DNA of 40,154 bases from JAABRU01 sp041390465. Lineage in GTDB: Bacteria > Desulfobacterota > Desulfobacteria > Desulfobacterales > Desulfococcaceae. The translations under genes were made by a program, and so were the position numbers. Position 1 is the stretch's first letter; each line of letters starts with the position of its first letter. Positions 8,178-16,155 of this stretch are shown here, one piece after another. Under the pieces are notes generated by a model that was not told the DNA's origin, searched no databases, and was given only the letters and a program-made list of their open reading frames with translations. The DNA is taken from assembly GCA_041390465.1 (NCBI GenBank), contig JAWKPW010000051.1, positions 1 through 40,154 on the forward strand, read 5' to 3'.

Positions 8178-9169
8178 GTTTCCTCCTTAATGTCTTTTGT
8201 GAAAATCTGTGATATGGCCTCGGCAGCAGCTTCTCGGATATCCGAGGATGAATCTCCTTTGTGTATTTTTTCCAGACGGGGAATATCTTCCATGCTGCCG
8301 GATATGCCGATGACATAAAGAATATCCCCCCGCGCTTTTTCATCCGCATGCGCAAATCTTTCCCACAAAGGGCCGGTCAGTTCGGCAAGCAGATGTGCGC
8401 CGCTTTCTGCCAGAGTTTCTGCCACCACCATTGCACCCAGTCGCACCGGCCATTTTTCATGACACAGCAGATCGGGAAAAGCCGGAAAAATCATTCCCCG
8501 TTCCTGCATCATCTCAGCCAGTCGAGCGGCCCTGCCCTCTTTGAGCATCTGCTCCAGGGAATCAGCCGTGAGAGCGGCCGGATCCCGGTCTGCCAGAATC
8601 CGGGCAACCTCTTCGGGACGCACAGCACCTGTCCAGCGAAAATTTTCATCCAGCACAAGTGTCGGAACAGAGCGGATCTGATCTTCGGCCGCTGTTTCAG
8701 GAAAAAGCTCTGCATCAACAACAGTCAGACGAATCCTGTCTCCATGCCGGGTCAGGGGCAGCATCTGCCGGAGCGTTTGCGGGCAGAAAGGACAGTGCCG
8801 GGCAATATGGAGCCGGAGAGAAGCGGGCATTCGGATTTGATCCATGTATTTTTTTAACAAGACAGATGGCTGGCAGCCTTCAGCTTCCAAAGCCTCCAGA
8901 AAAGGCCCCAGTTCCCTCCCCAGAGGAACAGCCCGGTACCGGAGAGATGGCCGGATTTCGATAAACGGAAGTTCTCCCTGCTCTGCCGCTGTTTCTGTGA
9001 GGATGCGGATTCCGGGAGCGCATTCGGACAGGATGTCACAGAACTGTTTCAGCTCTGCTGTCCGGCTGTCCCCGGTGGAAAGCAGCCGGAGTCCGATTTT
9101 TCCGGAATATCGTCTGCTCCAGTCTCCAATCTGTTTTTTTTCCTCAGAAGTAAGCATTTGCGTTTTCAC
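8159..9169 (-). CDS. Tandem thioredoxin-fold protein with HEAT-like C-terminus
   Basis: Residues about 1-200 look like two thioredoxin-fold halves, as in the protein disulfide oxidoreductase or AhpF N-terminal family. The first half lacks an active-site CxxC, while the second has CPFC at 126-129 and the cis-proline motif SVPT near 167-170. Residues about 205-325 are helical repeats resembling HEAT/PBS lyase units (LGAMVVAETLAESG, ILYVIGISGSMEDIPRLEKI, IREAAAEAIS). It is probably a cytoplasmic dithiol oxidoreductase that docks on a partner through the HEAT part. The start is GTG 9169 or ATG 9157. Its end overlaps the 78-residue gene. Confidence 0.8.
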   Translation of the reverse strand: MKTQMLTSEEKKQIGDWSRRYSGKIGLRLLSTGDSRTAELKQFCDILSECAPGIRILTETAAEQGELPFIEIRPSLRYRAVPLGRELGPFLEALEAEGCQPSVLLKKYMDQIRMPASLRLHIARHCPFCPQTLRQMLPLTRHGDRIRLTVVDAELFPETAAEDQIRSVPTLVLDENFRWTGAVRPEEVARILADRDPAALTADSLEQMLKEGRAARLAEMMQERGMIFPAFPDLLCHEKWPVRLGAMVVAETLAESGAHLLAELTGPLWERFAHADEKARGDILYVIGISGSMEDIPRLEKIHKGDSSSDIREAAAEAISQIFTKDIKEETWVKSG

Positions 9170-9309
9170 TTCCCTGTTCTTTTGCTTTTCTGTCCGGATT
9201 GGGTTATGCTGTACGGACGGATCCGGTATGGGATAACTTAACAGGCAAAATCCAAAGAATCAATGACAGATTGCAATATTTTGCACAAGGTATGAAAAGG
9301 AGGATGGAA

Positions 9310-9993
9310 ATGGATGAATTTTCCAGGCAGCTTGCTTTGCTTGACACAGAAAAAATCAGGTCTCATCTGCTTTCTCTCCGCTCTCCCTGTTATGAGAGCG
9401 AAGTGATGGGCATCGCGTTTCCTGAACTGCGCATACAGGACGCCTCTCCGCTGATGCTTTACCGCAGCCATTTTCTTCTGTTCCATCTGCTCTACCGTCT
9501 GCAGGAGGATTTTTATTCGGAGGGGAAATATCTTTTCATCCATTTCATGCGCATATTTCTCACAGATTACCCTGAGCCGGGAATGTGCAGATTTTACGAT
9601 GAACATACAGGAATTTTCTGCAAAGCCCGATGCGGCAGGCAGGAAAATTACTGCGCTTTTCATCTCCCGAAAATGGAAAATTATGCACTCGATGAGTTGT
9701 CCGCAAAATATTTTTATCTGGATACGGAAAATTTCTGGCGACTGGATGAAAAAAGCGCAGGCGCATTTATGGAGGGAGCCTGGGAAATGTTGAATCATTA
9801 CGAAGACTATGAAAAAAGCCTGCAGGTACTTGGAATTTGCGGAACTCCGGACAGGGAGGAGGTAAAGAGAAAATTCCGGGAACTTGCAAAAAAACACCAT
9901 CCGGACAAAGGATCTGTTTCTCACGAAAAATTTTATGAAATCAACCGGGCCTACCGGCTGCTGCTCAGGGTGATGCCGGACAGATGCGTATAG
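9310..9993 (+). CDS. J-domain protein with C-terminal DnaJ domain
   Basis: This protein of about 227 residues carries a J domain at its C-terminus, about residues 170-225, including the diagnostic HPD at 197-199 that stimulates DnaK. The preceding 165 residues are mostly helical, with a Cys cluster (C93, C104, C108, C115, then H118) that could bind zinc. The start is placed at ATG 9310, six bases after AGGAGG; the open frame reaches back to 9199 but those codons lack an initiation site. A C-terminal J domain is the reverse of canonical DnaJ and fits a dedicated co-chaperone. It stands alone, divergent from the thioredoxin-fold gene. No DnaK is nearby. Confidence 0.85.
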   Translation: MDEFSRQLALLDTEKIRSHLLSLRSPCYESEVMGIAFPELRIQDASPLMLYRSHFLLFHLLYRLQEDFYSEGKYLFIHFMRIFLTDYPEPGMCRFYDEHTGIFCKARCGRQENYCAFHLPKMENYALDELSAKYFYLDTENFWRLDEKSAGAFMEGAWEMLNHYEDYEKSLQVLGICGTPDREEVKRKFRELAKKHHPDKGSVSHEKFYEINRAYRLLLRVMPDRCV

Positions 9994-10044
9994 AATCAGT
10001 GGTCTGTCAAACAAATTCTTTTGCATCAGAAATCCGCACAGGAG

Positions 10045-10065
10045 TGCCAAACTGACAGTTTGGCA
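10045..10065 (+). terminator. Hairpin downstream of the J-domain gene
   Basis: TGCCAAAC and GTTTGGCA pair across a five-base loop 51 bp after the stop, followed by GTGCTTTTCTT. It could be a weak intrinsic terminator. Hairpins of similar design occur at 15626-15648 and 17352-17372, so it may equally be a small repeat. Confidence 0.4.
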
Positions 10066-10099
10066 GTGCTTTTCTTGAATCAATTCCGCCTTAAGTCAG

Positions 10100-10262
10100 T
10101 GATATTGATCAACGAATATACAGTGTTTAAGATAATAATTTGGGAGTTCTGCGTAGTGAGGAACGAACCCCAACAAATTCAAAGCGTTGGGGTTCATTCC
10201 TCACCCCAACCTACCAAAAATATTATCTGAAAGTCTGCATGTTTTCAATGGGGAATCGGTAT
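10100..10262 (-). repeat. Shell-and-core repeat, CCCCAAC core, copy 1
   Basis: The right end TTTTCAATGGGGAATCGGTAT-like sequence (10242-10262) is the shared shell terminus. The interior (about 10122-10200) matches the reverse complement of 37198-37292, including the segment AGTGTTTAAGATAATAATTT. The left boundary is eroded and only approximate. It fills most of the 409-bp gap before ecfT; the remaining part, 10263-10402, holds a CCCCTTCGGGG hairpin and no gene. Confidence 0.7.
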
Positions 10263-10402
10263 TATACTTTCACCCCTTCGGGGTTCCGGGCTGCGGGCGG
10301 ATTATTTTTCTGTAATAATAACAGCCCTTCGGACTTGAAACAGGATTCATGCTCTGCATCCGTGTGTAAAAGGCGGGACACACCCAAAAAAGTTGAGTGC
10401 GG

Positions 10403-11158
10403 TTAAAGGAAAAATGACAGAACACAAAGCATCGTTACTGCCGCAAGTGCGATCCAGTCCTGTTTTCCTGCACAAAATTCCGGAGGGGTGCGGTTTTCCG
10501 AATAAGACCGGGCATCCATTGCCACAATCAGCCGATCCGCATCCGCAAACATCCTTCGCAGAAAAGGAATGGCAAATTTTTTCAGCCGGTACAGGGGATT
10601 TTTCCGCAGTTCAATTCCTCTGGCTCTCTGGGCTTCGGCTGTTTCTTTGGCCTGTGTGAGAATCAGGGGAATGAAGCGGATCAGCAGACTCAGCATAATT
10701 CCGGCCCTCTTTTCCGGAATCAGGGGGATGGGCCTGAGCAGCCATTCAGCAGCGCCCCGGATTTCTGATGATCGGGTGGTGCAGACAAAACACAGTCCCA
10801 GCAGAACCACCGTAACCAGCCGCCAGCAAATCAGAAGGCCCTCAAAAGATCCTTCCCGGCTGAGCGAAAATTCCCACCAGTGAAAAAGCGGTTCCCCAGG
10901 CATGAATGCCGCTCTGGCAAGAAAGACAAAAAAAAGGAGAAAAAGAAAGTACCGCATTTCCTTTATCAGGGAAAAAAACGAGAGACGGAGGTGAAGCAGG
11001 GAAAGAAGCAGAAGAGATGTGAACAGGCCAAGTCCTGAAAATCCTGCATGAAGAATGCGCAGGCTCAGGAGCATGAGAAACACCAGTTTGAAACGGGCAT
11101 CCAGCCTGTGTAACGCTGATCTGCCGGGACGGAAGGAGAATTCACTCAGTTCAGCCAT
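10403..11158 (-). CDS. ecfT: ECF transporter T component (CbiQ/EcfT family)
   Basis: The transmembrane scaffold subunit of an energy-coupling-factor vitamin or metal importer, 251 residues. It has hydrophobic segments near 25-60, 65-85, 105-125 and at the C-terminus. The coupling helices carry the family's Ala-Arg-Gly-type motifs: EAQRARG near 177-183 and DARSY near 216-220, which contact the ATPase. ATG 11158 overlaps the end of the ATPase gene by 13 bp, so the two are translationally coupled. No substrate-binding S component lies beside it, so the substrate cannot be read from context; BioMN-like and group II ECF modules have this lone A-T pair arrangement. Confidence 0.9.
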   Translation of the reverse strand: MAELSEFSFRPGRSALHRLDARFKLVFLMLLSLRILHAGFSGLGLFTSLLLLSLLHLRLSFFSLIKEMRYFLFLLFFVFLARAAFMPGEPLFHWWEFSLSREGSFEGLLICWRLVTVVLLGLCFVCTTRSSEIRGAAEWLLRPIPLIPEKRAGIMLSLLIRFIPLILTQAKETAEAQRARGIELRKNPLYRLKKFAIPFLRRMFADADRLIVAMDARSYSENRTPPEFCAGKQDWIALAAVTMLCVLSFFL

Positions 11159-11895
11159 GAGGTCAGCTTCAGTCCCTGCCGGGAGGCAAACGGTTCCCGC
11201 ACACCAAAAACATCACAGCCTTTGACAGCAGTTTCCGGCGCGCCATCTCTGACAATCTTCCCTTTCTGCATGATGATCAGCCGACTGGCATGGGACAGCA
11301 CTTTTTCCAAATCATGGGTGGTCAGAAGTATGGTATGGCCTTTTTGATGGAGCATGAGAATCTGCTGCAGCACCTGACGCACGCCCGGATAATCCAGATT
11401 GGAGAAAGGTTCGTCAAAAATGAAGATTTCCGACTGCATGGCAAGAATGCCCGCTATCGCGACCCTCCGTTTTTCTCCTCCGGAAAGCAGATGGGGACGC
11501 CGATCCGCAAATTTATCCAGTCCGACAGACTGGAGAGCGGTGTCCACTCTCTGCCGCACTTCAGATCGTTCCAGACAGAGATTTTCCGGCCCGAATGCCA
11601 CATCCTCATATACGGTTTCGCCCACAATCTGGCTGTCTGCATCCTGAAACACCATGCCCACTTTTTGCCGTGCTCGCCGGGGATTCTTTGCAACGGAAAT
11701 TCCGTCCACAGTCACACTGCCCTCATACGGCATGAGCAGCCCGTTGAGATGGCGCAGAAACGTGGTTTTGCCGCAGCCATTGGCTCCGGCAATGATCACA
11801 AATTCACCTTTCTGAACCGAAAGACTGATGCCGTCAATGCCAAAAGTGCCATCGGAAAAGCGGTGGCGAAGGTTTTCAGTTTTGAGAATTTCCAT
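11146..11895 (-). CDS. ecfA: ECF transporter ATPase (EcfA/CbiO family)
   Basis: This ABC-type ATPase powers the ECF importer and has about 249 residues. Walker A is GANGCGKTT near residue 37-45, the Q-loop is VFQDAD, the signature is LLSGGEKRR, Walker B is IFIFDEP and the switch His is in LLTTHD. Start ATG 11895 gives MEILKTENLRHRF, the normal N-terminus of this family. The frame extends to a TTG at 11979, but that extension is not family-like and has no ribosome-binding site. One ATPase gene implies a homodimer. It is the first gene of the pair, with an AT-rich upstream region. Confidence 0.92.
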   Translation of the reverse strand: MEILKTENLRHRFSDGTFGIDGISLSVQKGEFVIIAGANGCGKTTFLRHLNGLLMPYEGSVTVDGISVAKNPRRARQKVGMVFQDADSQIVGETVYEDVAFGPENLCLERSEVRQRVDTALQSVGLDKFADRRPHLLSGGEKRRVAIAGILAMQSEIFIFDEPFSNLDYPGVRQVLQQILMLHQKGHTILLTTHDLEKVLSHASRLIIMQKGKIVRDGAPETAVKGCDVFGVREPFASRQGLKLTSWLN

Positions 11896-12329
11896 AGTTT
11901 GATGAGAAATACGGACAGCAGAGGGCTGGGATACCGGCAATTCTCCAATTGCCGTTTTAAGGCTATTTGCAAAAATCAATGGTTCGGCAATTTTTTCTGA
12001 TTTTCAACCTGTCAAAATCTGACCTTCTGAAATCATTAAATACAAATTTTCAGACATGAAATTGTAAGAGATTGAAATTATTATAGTTGAAAATTTTTAC
12101 CGAACTGTTGAAAAATAAATATACCAAAATCAGACCGCGTGCAAAACTGAAAATCACATTTGCAACATTTTGATTTTGTCAATTCGATTTTTTCAAAAAT
12201 TGGGTTTTGCAGGAGGTCTGTTTATGTCTGACTCTGACTGAATTTTAAGGCTGATTAAATTTTGATGTATTATACTGCAAATTGCAGTTGATTGTCAATT
12301 GCTGAACAGAAGAACAGACAGAAAAGGAA
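11896..12329. other. AT-rich intergenic region with a truncated gene start
   Basis: No gene is apparent. A perfect AGGAGGT site at 12211-12217 precedes ATG 12224, but the frame stops after five codons (Met-Ser-Asp-Ser-Asp). This looks like the surviving front end of a gene whose body was lost when the IS1-like element at 12330 arrived or during later deletion. Confidence 0.45.
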
Positions 12330-13101
12330 CAGTGGGGCAAATCCGTTGATTCTTGATCCATAATCTGATACAGTTCGTTTATGAAACAATATGCAGGCAC
12401 TGCGGAAGCGATGATTCCGCAAAAAACGGTCACAGCGAAAACGGCGGACAGCGCTGTCGCTGCAACAACTGCAAAAAAAGCTTTCAGACTGAATATCGTC
12501 ATAATGCCCGGCAGCCGGGAGTGAGGGATCAGACTGAAACGCAGACTTTGAGCAGCGGCGGGGCCGGAGACATCGGCAGAAATCCTGAAATATCAGAAAA
12601 TGCGGCAAGTTCTGAATTTAAAAAACTCCTGCCGGGACAAATCCGCATTTTGCAGAGTCTCTGAACCGTTCCTTTCTGTCCGGTCCGGAAGCGGAAATCA
12701 GGACGGATGCGGAGTCCGATGAATTTCGGAGTCATGCCGGGAACAGAGGATTGAAGGGAACTGCGGAATCATGCCCGCATGGCACAGCGGCAGACGGACG
12801 GATGCGGGTTGTTCCGGATTAATGAACAGACTGTCTGTTTTTCCAACAGAAAATTATTGCACTGATGATTGGGGGAGCCGCAGCGGACTCATTCCTTCCG
12901 GGAAACATGCCGCCGGAAAGTCCGATGCACGGAAGACAGAAAGAAAAAACCTGAATTTCAGGACACATGTCAGGAGACGGAACCGCAAGGCAGTCTGTTT
13001 TTCAAAGAACGGAACTGTGCACGGAAATGCTGGAGGAATGCATATCAGGCGATATTGTTTTCAGACGGGCTGCTGTTCCGATCAACGGATTTGACCCACT
13101 G
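12330..13101 (+). mobile_element. Degenerate IS1-family insertion sequence
   Basis: The 772-bp length matches IS1 (about 768 bp). The ends are inverted repeats: CAGTGGGGCAAATCCGTTGA at 12330 and, read from the other strand at 13101, CAGTGGGTCAAATCCGTTGA, with 19 of 20 identical. The interior encodes remnants of InsA and InsB in three different frames. No flanking direct duplication is recognisable. Three short elements nearby share these ends. Confidence 0.85.
12353..13094 (+). pseudogene. IS1-family transposase remnant (InsA/InsB)
   Basis: The N-terminal InsA zinc finger is recognisable in the first frame (CRHCGS, then CRCNNCKKSFQ), followed by an eroded helix-turn-helix region. From about 12691 another frame has the InsB start of the DDE domain (TDAESDEFRSHAG, where IS1 has a TDAEMDEFWSYVG-like sequence). 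A third frame from about 12840 has the conserved InsB C-terminus (TDDWGSRSGLIPSGKHAAGK, then ERKNLNFRTH and CFSKN). Several catalytic-region residues and the reading frame are lost, so it cannot make transposase. The pattern shows one ancestral element, not unrelated fragments. Confidence 0.85.
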
Positions 13102-13118
13102 TCTAAAAATCAACTTGC

Positions 13119-14885
13119 TCATGCACTGGGGAATTTTTGGAAAAGATGCTCAAGCTGTGCAGCGGTGCTGGCTGAATTTTCCTCAATTTTAATCAGGATG
13201 GGAATGATGAGAAAAATGATGAACAGCACCAGAGACGCGGCAATGGAACCCAGAATCACCATTTTCCGCTGGGAAAGTTCCTGATTTTTTTCCTTCATTT
13301 CTCTGAGCGCATTGAAGAACATTTCCCTGTACTGATTTGCAAACTGTGCATTGGAAAAATATTTGAACCTGATGACCATCCGGACACCGGCAAATTTTTC
13401 ATGGAATTTGCCCACAAACTCCAGATCGGTTTTTCCTTTGGGATAGGAGCGTTCCACGTTCCAGGTGAACCAGCGGGAAAGAAAGCGGCTGCACAGTTCA
13501 AAGAAGGTGGTGCGGTAAAAATTCTCATTCACCTGTTGAAACACGGCTCCGGCAGTTGGGAAACATACAATTCCCAGTAATCCGCAAACAACTGATGCAG
13601 ATTCGACTGTTCACAAATCCCTGCATCATGTCCGCATATTTGGTGGACACGTCAATCCGGTGGATTTCATTGAAGTATTCGGTGGAAAATCTGCCGCATG
13701 TTCAGGTTGGGAATTTTCAGATAAAAATCATCCTGCCGGGTCAGCATTCCCAGGTAAAAGAAGGAGACCGGGAAATAGCTTTCTCAAAAAACTGCCCCAT
13801 ATCGAATTTGGTCATCAGATACATGTCATCATACCGTATGGTATTGTGGTAGGCGGTTGACAAGTTCCTCGGTATATGCCGGATCAGAACCCGTGAGTCT
13901 GCGCAACCAGGAAATGTCGGTTCTGAGATTCAGATCGATCAGGTGTTTCGGGATTGCTTTGATTTCAATAAAATAGACAGAAAACATCAGATGGTTGAAT
14001 TGTAAACAGCCTCCCCCTCCGGGATTGACAAAATGATAACCGTTGTAATAAGTACGGATCAGTTCCCCGACTTCCTTCTGCGAACCGGGATCAATTTCAC
14101 AGTCTTTATAGATTTCATCCAGCAGAGCATCAGCTCTCGACTGTGTGAAACCCAGCATATTCTCAAACTCAGGCCGTAAAGTGATAAAACCGCAACGTTG
14201 AACCCGGAGGCCAGGTCATCCATGGTAACAGGCAGTACGCCCGTAATATACACACCGGCAATTGAACCGGTTTTCCTCCCTTCTTTCAGTGTCTTGAAAA
14301 AAGTTTTCAGAAAACTGTCATCCCGCGTCAGTTCCCGGTACAGATGATCTTTATGGGAAACAATCAACTGATTGGCAAAATTGTCGTATTCGTCAATGAT
14401 GACGTACACACTGGGCAGTGTTGTGTCTGTCAATATAATTCATAATACTGCGGAGATTGATGATGCACTTTCGCTGCTGTGGATTACCTCATTTCCGTTG
14501 AACCATCGGATGGAATGCCCGATCATCACCTCCATTTTGGAATTGCATACAGAATTGAAACTTTTTCAATGTCTGCCATATCTCCGGCCGGCTCAACAAC
14601 GGAAAAATCCAGATGCAGGACAAAAAAGGAGCTGTGCAGCGGTGTGGGATTCTTTCCGATGTATGTATGCCCGAACAGTCTTTCAAAATCATCCTTCTGC
14701 CGGATATTGTAATAGCATTCCAGAATGCGGCACCACAGGGATTTGCCGAAACGCCGGGGACGCAGAAAAACCGGATTTTTTATCTGTTCCAGTTTTTCAA
14801 TATAGTGGGTTTTGTCCACAAAATAGCCGCAGTCATTTACGATTTCCTCGTAATTGGCATTCGCGTAGAGGATGCGTTTTTTCAT
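13119..14885 (-). pseudogene. Broken AAA-ATPase-like/PD-(D/E)XK (DUF1703 family) gene
   Basis: The family normally has an N-terminal AAA-like ATPase and a C-terminal PD-(D/E)XK nuclease-like domain. The N-terminal part is read from ATG 14885 to about 14526 (YFVDKTHYIEKLEQ, LRPRRFGKSLW). The middle is in another frame at about 14433-14180 (YVIIDEYDNFANQLI, KTLKEGRKTGSIAGVYITGV), then 14158-13980 and 13940-13860 in further frames. The nuclease-like region lies at about 13530-13340 (VERSYPKGKTDLEFVGKFHEKFAG). At least three frameshifts are needed. In the nuclease core, VIRFKY replaces the expected VIEFKY-type motif. The last 70 residues change abruptly to a coiled coil plus one membrane helix, unlike the family. 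The 3' end lies 18 bp from the IS1-like element. Confidence 0.85.
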
Positions 14886-14924
14886 TCGGTTATTCCTTTT
14901 TTGGCAGTGCATAAACATGTTGAA

Positions 14925-14993
14925 TTTTATAGGATCAAAAACTGAATTTTTTCAGAAAATTCAGTTTTTTAATCACTGTTTGATCCTATAAAA
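14925..14993. repeat. 69-bp palindromic element with 15-bp terminal repeats
   Basis: TTTTATAGGATCAAA at 14925-14939 is perfectly inverted at 14979-14993. A second inner inverted repeat, ACTGAATTTT against AAAATTCAGT, lies inside. It sits 40 bp upstream of the broken DUF1703 gene start and directly before a MITE. It is either a miniature mobile element or a strong cruciform/RNA hairpin. Confidence 0.7.
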
Positions 14994-15011
14994 ACCAAGT
15001 TGGTCATGCAG

Positions 15012-15150
15012 TAGTGGGTTAAATCCGCTGATTCGGATATGAAAACGGTGTTGAAAAAATCCGCAGGGACTGACATTGTTACAGAAAAATTCTGAAAAAA
15101 CAAATCAGAATCCCGTAAGGGATGACATTGTCAACCGATTTGACCAACTG
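15012..15150 (-). mobile_element. IS1-derived MITE, copy 1 (139 bp)
   Basis: The ends TAGTGGGTTAAATCCGCTGA and, from the other strand, CAGTTGGTCAAATCGGTTGA match the terminal repeats of the IS1-like element at 12330-13101. The interior has no coding capacity. It shares ACAAATCAGAATCCC...GGGATGACATTGTCAA with the elements at 17386 and 18391, in inverse orientation to them. Its right end supplies the stop codon of the broken gene at 15131-15405. Confidence 0.8.
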
Positions 15151-15405
15151 TCCCTTTTTTATGTGTTTTGATAATTTCTTGAAGATATCCTTTACTGAAA
15201 GTGATTTGACATTTCTCTCCGCAAAGTTTCAATGCGATTTTCAGGCTGCCATCTCTGCCTTCGGATTCCGGTTTCAATCTTTTAATCTCATCAGGTTCAA
15301 CCAATTCATGCCGCCATTTGGCAAAATGATCCGCACACAGACAAGATGCCGCATCAAATAAACGGAGGCATCATGCAGTAAATCTGATAATGATGGATTT
15401 TCCAT
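15131..15405 (-). pseudogene. Small broken gene truncated by a MITE
   Basis: Reading left from ATG 15405 gives MENPSLSDLLHDASVY. After a one-base slip near 15350, a protein-like frame continues with CADHFAKWRHELVEPDEI, then RDGSLKIALKLCGEKC and FSKGYLQEIIKTHKKG. It ends at a TGA (15131-15133) that lies inside the terminal repeat of the adjacent MITE. I do not recognise the protein. The frameshift and the borrowed stop indicate a decayed gene interrupted by the element. No strong ribosome-binding site is visible. Confidence 0.45.
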
Positions 15406-15577
15406 TTCAAGTTTTTTCGGACTGTAAATGAACCTGTGAATTTAATTTGAGAAATTAAAACAGAATTTCATTCGGAAACAAAATCTGCACCCTGTTTTTT
15501 CTATAGCAAATAGCATCAAAACAGGATATTGTAAACAAAAACAAAATGTCTCCTGAAAAAAATTCAGCAATTCAGCA

Positions 15578-15684
15578 TAAGGTGATTTCTGAAAACAAAT
15601 ATTCCATTTCAGTTCACACGCACAAGGCACAAACTGGAAACTTGTGCCGCATTGGAGGGATATTTTTTTCTGGAAATCACCTAA
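15578..15684. repeat. 107-bp inverted-end repeat, unit 1 of a tandem pair
   Basis: It starts with TAAGGTGATTTCTGAAAA and ends with the inverse, TCTGGAAATCACCTAA. The core is a hairpin with GGCACAA/TTGTGCC arms (15626-15648). The following unit has the same length and ends but a different core. The preceding stretch, 15406-15577, holds no gene that I can support. Confidence 0.75.
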
Positions 15685-15788
15685 GGTGATTTCTGAAAAT
15701 GAATGTGCCTGTTCAGTCACCTGAAAGATTTGACAACTTTTGAAAAGTTGGCAAATCTGAGGCATGTTCTTTTCCGGAAATCGCCTAA
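15682..15788. repeat. 107-bp inverted-end repeat, unit 2 of a tandem pair
   Basis: The unit shares TAA (15682-15684) with unit 1, starts TAAGGTGATTTCTGAAAA and ends TTCCGGAAATCGCCTAA. Its core is the dispersed GATTTG hairpin (15726-15758) in place of the GGCACAA hairpin of unit 1. A partial end, TTAAGGCGATTTCCTGAAAA, recurs near 17146. Confidence 0.75.
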
Positions 15789-16155
15789 GTTTGCATTTTT
15801 CTGTTGGGATTCCTTCACAGTTTCCTTGAATTTGAAAGAATTTTTTTGACAGACCGCAGAGGCAGGTTTTCCCGGGATTTTGTTTTTTCAGAAAATATTG
15901 TCTTGAAAAAACATCATGATACCGATATAAACAAAGACTGCCTGAAAAGAGGAACGGATAAAATGCAGTATGAAACGACTGGAACAGATTGACAGAATTG
16001 TTTTCTCTCTGGATTTTCTGTCAAAAATGTTTATAACTTAAGTACGCAGCCGAAAGTTTTCAGGTATTCAAAAAACGGATTTTTCTGAAAATGCCATACC
16101 CGAAAATTTATGCGGACTTATGTGTATATTGCAAAAAGGAGCCATCTGAATCCAT
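15789..16155. other. Upstream region of hslO, no gene seen
   Basis: This AT-rich 367-bp stretch contains short open frames without convincing initiation sites. The hslO promoter should lie here; a TATAAC at about 16030 is the best -10-like hexamer, but no good -35 is spaced correctly. Confidence 0.5.

Noticed and set aside
9238..10083. A 281-codon minus-strand open frame
   Set aside because: Complement of the J-domain gene, with no family features.
15442..15765. A 107-codon minus-strand open frame
   Set aside because: It lies almost wholly within the tandem 107-bp repeats and follows their hairpins; composition is Cys/Phe-rich and not protein-like.
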